Shown here: in pieces, positions 1-5,761 of the stretch
How positions within the stretch are numbered: position 1 is the stretch's first letter
How the letters are laid out: each line of letters opens with the position of its first letter
Source of the DNA: an uncultured Nitrososphaera sp.
GTDB lineage: Archaea; Thermoproteota; Nitrososphaeria; Nitrososphaerales; Nitrososphaeraceae
Direction: 5' to 3'
DNA length: 9,363 bases
Assembly (NCBI RefSeq): GCF_946478925.1
Contig: NZ_CAMLDP010000071.1
Span: 1-9,363 of the forward strand
Program-made: the position numbers and the translations under genes
The notes under the pieces: generated by a model
The model's input: only the letters and a program-made list of their open reading frames with translations
Databases searched by the model: none
What the model was told of the DNA's origin: nothing

Positions 1-35
1 CATTTAAGAAACGCATGGCAGAAGCTGTAAACAAC

Positions 36-485
36 ATGGCACGAATTCACGTTCACACTCATGGCAAGTCACATTCTATCCGTCCCACTTCAAAGTCTGC
101 TCCTTCCTGGCTAACTACAAGCCCCGACCAGGTGTCGTCGCTGGTAGTCAAGATGGCAAAAGACGGAGTTACCCCGAGCGTAATCGGCCTAAAGCTTCGC
201 GACGAGCATGGAGTCCCACTTGCCCGGTCGGTGACTGGCAAGACCGTGACGCAGGTACTTTCCGAGAACAACATCAAGTCCGAAATGCCCGAAGACCTTG
301 AGAGGCTGGTAATGAAGGCCCTTGGCCTGCAAAAGCACCTGAGGGCGCACAATAGCGACCACAGAAACGTCCGCTCGCTAGAGCTTGTAGAGGCAAAGAT
401 CCATCGCCTGGCAAAATACTACAAGGGAATCGGCAAGATTCCTGCCACTTGGAAATACGCCGCCGTCATCGCCCAGCTAGAGTAA
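36..485 (+). CDS. rps15: 30S ribosomal protein S15, archaeal type
   Basis: This small-subunit ribosomal protein binds 16S rRNA early in 30S assembly. The 149-residue product begins MARIHVHTHGKSHSIRP, the basic N-terminal extension typical of archaeal and eukaryotic (S13-type) members. It ends with the S15 core, LRAHNSDHRNVRSL followed by KIHRLAKYYKGIGKIP at about residues 103-138. I chose the ATG at 36 because archaeal family members begin at this MAR-x-H position. An in-frame ATG at 15 would add seven residues (MAEAVNN) not expected in the family. An AT-rich TTTAAG at 3-8 lies about 30 bases before 36, which fits a leaderless mRNA. The nuclease gene follows after 9 bases, an arrangement known from other archaea. 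The identification is firm; the start is less so. Confidence 0.95.
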   Translation: MARIHVHTHGKSHSIRPTSKSAPSWLTTSPDQVSSLVVKMAKDGVTPSVIGLKLRDEHGVPLARSVTGKTVTQVLSENNIKSEMPEDLERLVMKALGLQKHLRAHNSDHRNVRSLELVEAKIHRLAKYYKGIGKIPATWKYAAVIAQLE

Positions 486-494
486 GACGCCGAG

Positions 495-1937
495 ATGGGT
501 GGCGACAGCTCCAAGCTTTTCTCTGCGCTCAAACCTTTTTGCGAAAAGCTCCGCTCCGTCGTGGAGAACGGGAGCGAGATTTCAGTCATTACGCACCTTG
601 ACGCCGATGGCATCACTTCGGGGAGCATAATCGGGACTGCGCTTGCGCGCATGGGTGCCAAGTGCTCCGTCAGGACTGTGTCAGACATGACGCCGTCCGT
701 GATAGAGCGGATGAAGGCTGAGGACCACGAGTTTTATGTCGTGACGGACCTTGGCGGCGGCATGGCCGCGAATTTTCGCAAAGCTCTTGGCGACAGGTGG
801 GTTGTAATCGACCACCACCAGATACCTGAAGAGGAGATCTTGACGGATGATGCGGGCCAGATCATGAACGCCTGGAAATACGGCATAGACGGCGGCATCG
901 AGGTTCCGGCAGGCGGCCTGGCCTACATTGTTGCAAGCACGCTTGACCGGAAGAACCGCGACCTCTCGCAGGTGGCGGTGGTTTCCGCGGTCGGCGACAG
1001 GCAGGACCAGGGCGACAAAAAGTCGTTTCTTGGACTAAACAAGGAGATACTTGAAACTGCCAAGGCACTTGGGCTCGTCAACGTGGACCTCGACATCATG
1101 CTGACGGGCAGAGAGACGCGCCCCTTGCACGAGGCGCTTGCATTCACTTCGTTTCCCTACATCGACGGGCTGACCTGGAACCGTGACAACTGCCACGCCT
1201 TGTTAAAGAACGCAGGTATAAAGCTAAAGGACAATGGGCGGTGGCGCGTGCCGGCCGAGTTTTCGCAGGAGGAAAAAAGCGCGATACTCGACGCGATTGC
1301 CAAGTTCGTAGTCACGTCGAGCAAGACTTCTGCATCTGTCATCGACGACCTCATTGGTTATGTGTACACGCTCGCCGGCGAGGACAAGCGCAGCCAATTG
1401 CGCGACGCAAGGGAGTTTTCCACGCTGTTAAACGCGTGTGGCAGGATAGGCAAATCCGGAGTCGGGATAGCAATTTGCATGGGCGACAGAAACGCCATGC
1501 TTTCCGCCGGCGAGGAAATAAGCGCCGAGTACCGCACCACCCTGCGCAACTATATCTCGACAATATTTTCAGAAAAGTGGAGGGTGGCAGACGACGGCAA
1601 AGTGGCGTTAGTAAACGGCGACGGTCTTGTCGCGGAGGACATGCTAGGCGCCGTCTCGTCGCTCCTCTCTGGGTCGCCGACCCTTGCAGGCAGGCTCGTG
1701 TTCGTAAGGTCGCTTTCAAAGGACGGCACGTACAAGTTTTCGTCTAGAAAGGGCCTTGGGTGCACGTCGCCGGCAAACCTCGGCCTCGTGATGCGCCACT
1801 GCGCCGAGTCTGTCAAGGGCACAGGAGGCGGCCACTCGGCCGCGGCGGGCTGCAGGATACCTTCGGTGGCGCTTGACTCGTTCCTTTCATGCCTGAGGTC
1901 CGCAGTGAATGACGCGAAATTCTCGACAGCATCCTGA
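495..1937 (+). CDS. DHH-family single-strand nuclease, RecJ/GAN-like
   Basis: This is a 480-residue DHH/DHHA1 phosphoesterase of the archaeal RecJ group, which includes GAN, the GINS-associated nuclease of the replication complex. Visible motifs are THLDADG at 33-39 (motif I), TDLGGG at 84-89 (II), IDHHQ at 105-109 (III, the DHH signature), AVGD at 165-168 (IV), and the C-terminal GTGGGHSAAAG at 442-452 of the DHHA1 substrate-binding domain. All metal-binding positions I can recognise are intact, so it should be an active Mn- or Mg-dependent nuclease rather than a Cdc45-like relic. RNase or oligonucleotide phosphodiesterase activity is also possible, since DHH proteins vary. The gene sits between S15 and Pcc1. 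Its last 29 bases overlap the next gene. The family call is strong; the role at the replisome is inference. Confidence 0.9.
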   Translation: MGGDSSKLFSALKPFCEKLRSVVENGSEISVITHLDADGITSGSIIGTALARMGAKCSVRTVSDMTPSVIERMKAEDHEFYVVTDLGGGMAANFRKALGDRWVVIDHHQIPEEEILTDDAGQIMNAWKYGIDGGIEVPAGGLAYIVASTLDRKNRDLSQVAVVSAVGDRQDQGDKKSFLGLNKEILETAKALGLVNVDLDIMLTGRETRPLHEALAFTSFPYIDGLTWNRDNCHALLKNAGIKLKDNGRWRVPAEFSQEEKSAILDAIAKFVVTSSKTSASVIDDLIGYVYTLAGEDKRSQLRDAREFSTLLNACGRIGKSGVGIAICMGDRNAMLSAGEEISAEYRTTLRNYISTIFSEKWRVADDGKVALVNGDGLVAEDMLGAVSSLLSGSPTLAGRLVFVRSLSKDGTYKFSSRKGLGCTSPANLGLVMRHCAESVKGTGGGHSAAAGCRIPSVALDSFLSCLRSAVNDAKFSTAS

Positions 1938-2193
1938 TTTTGCGGTAGTTGACGCACAGGTCGGCGTGTCGTTTCCGACGCCGGCGCACGCAAGGGCTGC
2001 GGTCAAGGCATTAATACCAGACAATGTGAACATGCCTGCGGGCTTGACCGTCGACATCTTTTCAAGAGGTAGGACAGTCTGGGTGCGGGTCGGAGGCAAC
2101 GGCGCAGTTTCCATCGCCACCGTCGCAAGCACGCTCGACGAGATCCTTGAGCACATTTCAGTTGCCCGGAAAGTGATTGTGGAAAATGCTTGA
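1909..2193 (+). CDS. pcc1: KEOPS complex subunit Pcc1
   Basis: This 94-residue protein matches the CTAG/Pcc1 family. Pcc1 is the small dimerising subunit of KEOPS, which makes the t6A modification at A37 of tRNAs that read ANN codons. Family features are a first strand (QVGVSFPTPAHARAAVKAL, about residues 17-35), a middle beta hairpin (LTVDIFSRGRTVWVRV), and a C-terminal helix with a small-residue turn (SIATVASTLDEILEHI, about 68-83). The ATG at 1909 lies inside the nuclease gene in another frame, giving a 29-base overlap. A later GTG would remove the first strand. The stop overlaps the serS start by 8 bases (ATGCTTGA). The other KEOPS genes (Kae1, Bud32, Cgi121) are not in this window. Sequence conservation is low in this family, but size, pattern and context agree. 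Confidence 0.82.
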   Translation: MTRNSRQHPDFAVVDAQVGVSFPTPAHARAAVKALIPDNVNMPAGLTVDIFSRGRTVWVRVGGNGAVSIATVASTLDEILEHISVARKVIVENA

Positions 2194-3463
2194 CCCCAAG
2201 CTCTTGAAGGACAGCCCCGACTCTGTGCACGAGATGCTCAAAAAGCGCAACATGGAATTCCCGCTTGACGAGCTTGTCGCGCTTGAAAGGCGCAGGCGGG
2301 AACTCATCACCGAGGCGCAGGAATACCGCTCCAAAAAGAACAAGCTGTCAGAGGCAGTCGCGGCAAAGAAAAAGGCCAAGCAGGACGCGTCGGCCGAGCT
2401 TTCGCAGATGAAGGAGGTCAGCGCCAACATGGAAAGGGTAGAGCAGGAAAAGGTCGCGGCCGAGGACAAGTACCTCAAGCTTGCCGCACTTTTGCCAAAC
2501 ATGCTCCACGAGTCGGTGCCTGTGGGCAAGGACGAAAAGGACAACGTGGTTGTCAGGACTACCGGCACGATAAGAACTATTGTCGACAAGCCCAAGGACC
2601 ATGTAGACATTGCAACCGCGCTGGACCTGTTTGACATCGAAAGGGCGGCCAAGATCTCTGGTGCAAGATTCTACTTTTTGAAAAACGAGCTGGTGCGCAT
2701 GAACACTGCGCTCGTGCATTTTGCGCTTGACTATTTGACTGAAAAAGGCTACACGCTCGTACAGCCGCCGTACATGATACGCAGGCAGCCGATGGAAGGC
2801 GCGGTAATACTGGGCGACTTTGAAGACGTCATATACAAGATAGAAAACGAGGATCTGTACATGATAGGGACGTCAGAGCACGCCATAGCCAGTATGCACA
2901 TGGACGAGATACTGGAGGGCAGGCAGCTGCCGATGCGCTATGCCGGCGTCAGCCCATGCTTCCGCAAGGAGGCCGGCGCGCACGGAAAGGACATGAAGGG
3001 GATATTCCGTGTGCACCAGTTTGACAAGGTGGAGCAGTTTGTCTATTGCCGGCCGGAGGACTCGTGGAAGGAGCACGAGCGCATGCTGCAAGTCTCGCAG
3101 GGGTTCTTTGACGCGCTGGGCATCCCGTACCGCGTGATGCTCCTGTGTTCGGGCGACACCGGCAAGATATCGGCCAAGACGTACGACATCGAGGCTTGGA
3201 TGCCCGGTCAGGGCGCGTACCGGGAGATAGTGTCTTGCTCAAACTGCACGGACTACCAGGCCCGCAGGCTTGCGATACGCTTCCGTGACAAGACAAACGA
3301 GGACACAAAACTGGTGCATACGCTCAACAGCACCCTTGTTGCGGTACAGCGCACGCTCGTCGCAATAATGGAGAACTACCAGACGCCTGCAGGCACCGTG
3401 GAAATACCGGAGGTCTTGCAAAAGTACATGGGCGGCCTTGCAGAAATCAAGCCCAAGTCCTGA
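2186..3463 (+). CDS. serS: Seryl-tRNA synthetase (class II, standard type)
   Basis: This cytoplasmic enzyme charges tRNA-Ser, and tRNA-Sec where present, with serine using ATP. The product has 425 residues from ATG 2186, normal for SerRS. It starts MLDPKLLKDSPDSVHEMLKKRN, as family members do. A charged coiled-coil tRNA-binding arm spans about residues 25-105. The class II core follows with TSEHAI (about 229), motif 2 FRKEAGAHGKDMKGIFRVHQF (from about 259), SCSNCTDYQARR (about 350-361), HTLNSTLVAVQRTLVAIMEN (about 378-397) and the motif 3 tail GTVEIPEVLQKYMGG. The LNST form of motif 3 is usual in archaeal SerRS. This is the common type, not the rare zinc-dependent methanogen type. A TTG at 2177 in frame is possible but adds only MWK. 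The start overlaps pcc1 by 8 bases, so translation is probably coupled. Confidence 0.96.
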   Translation: MLDPKLLKDSPDSVHEMLKKRNMEFPLDELVALERRRRELITEAQEYRSKKNKLSEAVAAKKKAKQDASAELSQMKEVSANMERVEQEKVAAEDKYLKLAALLPNMLHESVPVGKDEKDNVVVRTTGTIRTIVDKPKDHVDIATALDLFDIERAAKISGARFYFLKNELVRMNTALVHFALDYLTEKGYTLVQPPYMIRRQPMEGAVILGDFEDVIYKIENEDLYMIGTSEHAIASMHMDEILEGRQLPMRYAGVSPCFRKEAGAHGKDMKGIFRVHQFDKVEQFVYCRPEDSWKEHERMLQVSQGFFDALGIPYRVMLLCSGDTGKISAKTYDIEAWMPGQGAYREIVSCSNCTDYQARRLAIRFRDKTNEDTKLVHTLNSTLVAVQRTLVAIMENYQTPAGTVEIPEVLQKYMGGLAEIKPKS

Positions 3464-3470
3464 CGCACAA

Positions 3471-3477
3471 TATATAT
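3471..3477 (+). promoter_or_regulatory. TATA box for the S3ae gene
   Basis: TATATAT lies in the short gap after serS, with its centre about 28 bases before the ATG at 3502. This is the spacing expected for an archaeal TATA box giving a leaderless mRNA. The S3ae gene can therefore be transcribed separately from the serS operon. Confidence 0.6.
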
Positions 3478-3501
3478 TCTGGAGGCCAAGTGTGGTTTTC
3501 G

Positions 3502-4209
3502 ATGGTCAAGGCAGCAAAGAAGGGAGGCAGAGTCCGCGACAAGTGGCGAGACAAGCAATGGGTCATCGTCAACAAGCCATCAGGATTTGAGCCGCCCGGA
3601 TCAGTTAACTATGTTCCCATAACCGACGGCGAGCAGGCCAAGGGGAGGGTAATTGAAAATACACTCCATGACATGATGAAGGGCAACCCCGATCAGACCA
3701 TGGACCAGCACCAGATAAAGATCTTCATCCAGATTGACAAGATAAACGACGGCACAGCAAGCACCCGCTTCAAGGGCCACGAGTATGCCAAGGAATTCCT
3801 CCGCTCGCTGATAAGGCGCGGAAGCTCCATGGTCACCTTTGTGCATGACTATACCACGCAGGACGGTCACACCTTCCGTGTGGCAGTAGTAGCCTTTACG
3901 CAGAGGCGCGTGAACGCTTCGAAAAAGCACGAGATCCGCATGATAGCCCGCCGCATCCTGTCCGAGAAAATCCCGCAGATGACAGTCGAGCAGTTCGTTC
4001 AGGAAACGACAGGCAGCAAGCCCGGCGACATACCGCGGGAGACAAACAGCTTGCTTGGCGCGGCAATCATGAATGAGGCGAAAAAGATCTCGAACATACG
4101 CCACATCGGCATAAAGAAGACCAAGCTGATCTCTACTCCCGAGTCTAGGGCAGTGAGCGACGCCAAACCGGTCGAAGCGACAGCGATGGCCGAACCGGCT
4201 CCGCAATAA
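3502..4209 (+). CDS. rps3ae: 30S ribosomal protein S3ae (eS1)
   Basis: This archaeal/eukaryotic-specific small-subunit protein (eS1) lies near the mRNA exit of the ribosome. From ATG 3502 the product has 235 residues. It begins with the basic tail MVKAAKKGGRVRDKWRDKQW typical of S3ae, followed by conserved stretches such as GRVIENTLHDM, RFKGHEYAKEFLRSLIRRGSS and HEIRMIARRILSE. The last 25 or so residues are Ala/Pro-rich and probably disordered. An in-frame GTG at 3490 would add MWFS and sits 4 bases after GGAGG (3481-3485). I prefer 3502 because homologues start there and the TATA box predicts transcription starting at about 3500. A T-rich tract follows the stop. The identification is very sure; the start is moderately so. 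Confidence 0.93.
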   Translation: MVKAAKKGGRVRDKWRDKQWVIVNKPSGFEPPGSVNYVPITDGEQAKGRVIENTLHDMMKGNPDQTMDQHQIKIFIQIDKINDGTASTRFKGHEYAKEFLRSLIRRGSSMVTFVHDYTTQDGHTFRVAVVAFTQRRVNASKKHEIRMIARRILSEKIPQMTVEQFVQETTGSKPGDIPRETNSLLGAAIMNEAKKISNIRHIGIKKTKLISTPESRAVSDAKPVEATAMAEPAPQ

Positions 4210-4240
4210 CTTTTTAGTCCCTTCCCTTTTTCCTCTTTTA
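4210..4240 (+). promoter_or_regulatory. Pyrimidine tract: S3ae terminator and promoter of next gene
   Basis: The 35-base gap between S3ae and the COG1325 gene is almost pure pyrimidine, with T runs at 4211-4215 and further runs near 4228-4232 and 4235-4238. T-rich tracts terminate archaeal transcription. CTTTTTA (4210-4216) also lies about 30 bases before the ATG at 4245 and could serve as a TATA-like box for a leaderless mRNA. Both readings are inference from base composition and spacing. Confidence 0.4.
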
Positions 4241-4244
4241 TTAG

Positions 4245-4688
4245 ATGTCTGAGGAAATACGCTTCTCCTCTGCAGAGGTCCAGCTCGTGCTCCACGCCAC
4301 GGAGGACCATGGCAAGGTGCTTGCAGCGGTTGAAAAGGTGCTTTCCGTGCCGGCCGCAAGCTTTGAGGGCGAGCAGTCGGAGGGCCATTATGGCAACCAG
4401 ATAGCGCTCCTTGGCGCCATGGTCGCAAGCAAGGACGCCAGCGCGCTTGCCACCAGAGTAGTCTCTGCCCTGAACCGCATCGACCGGCAAGAACTTTCCG
4501 ACCACATCGAAGAGTACTCTGACGAAAAGGGCAACCTCTACCTGCGCCTTGACAAGCAGAGGCTCTGTCAGGGCAAGGTGTCGCTTGCAGAGTCTGACGC
4601 GGTGAGGGTCAAGTTCAAGCCCGTCCACCGCTACAAGCCGTCAAGCAGCCTGCAGAGCTACAGGGGGCTACTCTCTTCAATCGAATAG
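4245..4688 (+). CDS. COG1325/DUF54 RNA-binding protein, exosome-associated family
   Basis: This 147-residue protein carries the hallmark EGHYGNQIALL (residues 46-56) of the COG1325/DUF54 family. The family is predicted to bind RNA and was proposed long ago as an accessory of the archaeal exosome because it is encoded beside exosome and RNase P genes. The LRLDKQRLCQGKVSLAESDAVRVKF stretch (about 106-130) and the preceding N-terminal half resemble the family fold, related to ribosomal L5-like domains. RNase P genes follow directly, which supports a role in RNA processing. It probably has its own leaderless promoter in the pyrimidine tract upstream. The exact biochemical role is unknown for the family. 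Confidence 0.85.
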   Translation: MSEEIRFSSAEVQLVLHATEDHGKVLAAVEKVLSVPAASFEGEQSEGHYGNQIALLGAMVASKDASALATRVVSALNRIDRQELSDHIEEYSDEKGNLYLRLDKQRLCQGKVSLAESDAVRVKFKPVHRYKPSSSLQSYRGLLSSIE

Positions 4689-4696
4689 ACCTCTCT

Positions 4697-5212
4697 GTGG
4701 GCGAACGCGCCGTTTCTGCAGCAAAGGCGCTTGGCCTGCGAGTAGGAGCCGCAGCAGCTGCAAGTGAATTTTCCGATACCGACATAATTTACCGTCTAAA
4801 GAACCTGCCACCAAAGCCTGTGAAATACGATTACCTGCTGGTTACTGAGAATATTGACGAAGTTTCGCGCACCGACATACTTGCACTGCGGGATTTCCGC
4901 AGGGCGAAGGAGAAATTGAAAAAAAAGGCCAAGGCCGGCGCGGGGATAGAGATCACAGTCGAGCAGGCACGAAGAATGGACGCGGCGGGAGTCGCAAGGT
5001 GGGTCTCTGACGCATACGATCTGTACGAATTCTGCCAGTCGTCGGGCTTTCAGTTCGTGCTGTCAAGCGGGGCCGGCTCGCCGGCAGGCACCGTGTCGGG
5101 TCAGTCCTTTGACGCGATATTGAAGGTGATAGGCGTCGATCCGTGCGAGCACTGGAAGGAACTTGCCGGCTGGCTTGAATCGCGCCTTGAACGGAGGGTG
5201 CGCACGTGCTAA
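4697..5212 (+). CDS. RNase P protein Rpp30 (RNase P component 3)
   Basis: Rpp30 is a TIM-barrel-like protein that pairs with Pop5 and helps the RNase P RNA remove the 5' leader of precursor tRNAs. From GTG 4697 the product has 171 residues, shorter than the roughly 200-215 of many archaeal Rpp30 proteins. The recognisable part is the C-terminal half, where ASDAYDLYEFCQSSGF-type helix sequence leads into FVLSSGAGSP (about 120-129), matching the FLTSSA strand and loop of Pyrococcus Rpp30. A lysine-rich insertion (about 68-80) lies in the middle. The codons just before the GTG read FNRIDLS and look like the family's first strand, but no ATG, GTG or TTG lies between there and the stop at 4595. 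The true start may therefore differ. The stop overlaps Pop5 by 7 bases. Confidence 0.8.
   Translation: MGERAVSAAKALGLRVGAAAAASEFSDTDIIYRLKNLPPKPVKYDYLLVTENIDEVSRTDILALRDFRRAKEKLKKKAKAGAGIEITVEQARRMDAAGVARWVSDAYDLYEFCQSSGFQFVLSSGAGSPAGTVSGQSFDAILKVIGVDPCEHWKELAGWLESRLERRVRTC
5193..5197 (+). promoter_or_regulatory. Shine-Dalgarno site for Pop5
   Basis: GGAGG lies 8 bases before the GTG at 5206, inside the 3' end of the Rpp30 gene. It supports this start and a cotranscribed, translationally coupled Rpp30-Pop5 pair. Most other genes in the window have no such site. Confidence 0.6.
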
Positions 5213-5502
5213 AGAGGCGTGAAAAGAGGCGCTATATCTCTGTCATGTGCGAGGCGGCTGTAGGAGAAGGAGGGGTTGGCGCGCTTGCCGCAATCCAAAA
5301 GCGACACGCAGAGCTATTTGGCAGCATTGCGCTTGAAAGGGCGTCTCTTAGGCTGATAAAAGACGAAAACGGTGCCGTGATAATTCGCTGCAGCCTTGCA
5401 GAGATAGAACGCATCCTTGCGACAGTTGCGCTATGCAACCCGCCAATCGTCACACTTGACATGTCGTCCAGCATGAAGCGACTAAAGCGCAGGCAAACAT
5501 AG
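5206..5502 (+). CDS. RNase P protein Pop5 (RNase P component 2)
   Basis: This 98-residue protein starts MLKRREKRRYISV, the basic LKxRxRYI opening characteristic of archaeal Pop5. It continues with an RRM-like alpha/beta pattern: a helix at VGALAAIQKRHAELFG (about 24-39), a strand ASLRLIKDENGAVIIRCSL (about 46-64) and a helix LAEIERILATVAL. Pop5 forms a heterotetramer with Rpp30 that activates the catalytic domain of RNase P RNA. The two genes overlap by 7 bases (GTGCTAA), matching their physical partnership. The remaining archaeal RNase P proteins (Rpp21, Rpp29, L7Ae) and the RNA gene are not seen here. The start is a GTG with a good ribosome-binding site. The length is at the short end of the family. 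Confidence 0.85.
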   Translation: MLKRREKRRYISVMCEAAVGEGGVGALAAIQKRHAELFGSIALERASLRLIKDENGAVIIRCSLAEIERILATVALCNPPIVTLDMSSSMKRLKRRQT

Positions 5503-5504
5503 GG

Positions 5505-5511
5505 TTTTATC
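5505..5511 (+). promoter_or_regulatory. Possible TATA box upstream of RNA candidate
   Basis: TTTTATC just after the Pop5 stop is centred about 26 bases before GGGGATGA at 5534. The spacing would place a transcription start right at the box-C-like sequence described next. The evidence is spacing and composition only. Confidence 0.25.
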
Positions 5512-5533
5512 TTGCAGGCCCTCTCTATCAAAC

Positions 5534-5600
5534 GGGGATGAGGTGAGTTTCGCTGCTCCAGACTGAGTCAAAAGCGATGAAGATCTCGCGACGAACCGAC
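5534..5600 (+). ncRNA. Weak candidate C/D-box-like small RNA
   Basis: In this non-coding stretch the boxes occur in the right order: GGGATGA (5535-5541, one mismatch to box C RUGAUGA), CTGA (5563-5566, exact box D'), GCGATGA (5574-5580, one mismatch to C') and CCGA (5596-5599, one mismatch to D). The D'-C' spacer of 7 bases is normal for archaeal C/D guide RNAs. The other two spacers (21 and 15 bases) are longer than the usual 12 or so. There is no terminal stem. An upstream TATA-like box fits. Chance similarity is quite possible. Confidence 0.2.
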
Positions 5601-5607
5601 CCATACA

Positions 5608-5620
5608 TATATACTAAAAA
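5608..5620 (+). promoter_or_regulatory. AT-rich promoter upstream of hairpin leader
   Basis: TATATA (5608-5613) and the overlapping TACTAAAAA stretch are the strongest TATA-like sequences in the gap after Pop5. They predict a transcript starting between about 5634 and 5645, that is at or just before the GGAGG-ATG of the 13-codon frame and hairpin. Confidence 0.5.
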
Positions 5621-5643
5621 TAACATTTTCTGGAGGCTCAGAA

Positions 5644-5681
5644 ATGCATCTGCCAGCGATATGCCGTACTGGTAGGCGCAT
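5644..5681 (+). promoter_or_regulatory. Long RNA hairpin in leader of zinc-ribbon gene
   Basis: ATGCATCTGCCAG (5644-5656) pairs with CTGGTAGGCGCAT (5669-5681) around a 12-base loop: 13 positions, 12 paired (two as G-U), with a single A-C mismatch. There is no T run after it, so it is not a classic intrinsic terminator. ATATGC in the loop (5659-5664) could instead pair with GCATAT (5678-5683), so two mutually exclusive folds exist. It lies between a strong promoter and the zinc-ribbon gene, which suggests a cis-acting or stand-alone RNA element. Confidence 0.4.
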
Positions 5682-5685
5682 ATAG
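5644..5685 (+). CDS. Possible 13-codon leader peptide
   Basis: An ATG at 5644 lies 7 bases after GGAGG (5632-5636), one of the best Shine-Dalgarno sites in the window. It opens a 13-codon frame, MHLPAICRTGRRI, ending in TAG immediately followed by another ATG. The same bases form a long hairpin. The frame may be a leader peptide, or the GGAGG may be accidental and the region a structured RNA. Nothing in the peptide suggests a function. Confidence 0.2.
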   Translation: MHLPAICRTGRRI

Positions 5686-5731
5686 ATGATTTACACTGAC
5701 CAGCCCATCAGTATTCGGCTGATAAGCGAGG

Positions 5732-5737
5732 CTTATT
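5732..5737 (+). promoter_or_regulatory. Possible TATA box for zinc-ribbon gene
   Basis: TTATTA is centred about 27 bases before the ATG at 5762, the spacing for a leaderless archaeal mRNA. The gene could therefore have a proximal promoter besides the one at 5608. Confidence 0.35.
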
Positions 5738-5761
5738 ACGTAAAATCGCCGCCCTGTGAAC

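Noticed and set aside
15..35. Earlier in-frame ATG for S15 adding MAEAVNN
   Set aside because: Archaeal S15 proteins start at the MARxH position. The extra residues are not family-like, though they cannot be excluded.
1241..1747. Second plus-strand frame inside the nuclease gene
   Set aside because: Its Arg-rich composition and lack of any motif mark it as an out-of-frame shadow of the DHH nuclease.
2177..2185. TTG start for SerRS adding MWK
   Set aside because: The ATG at 2186 gives the usual MLD opening and the tight overlap with the pcc1 stop.
3601..4428. Long minus-strand open frame opposite S3ae and the COG1325 gene
   Set aside because: It is a shadow of two well-identified genes in GC-rich DNA. 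Its product is rich in Arg, Pro and Cys with no recognisable domain.
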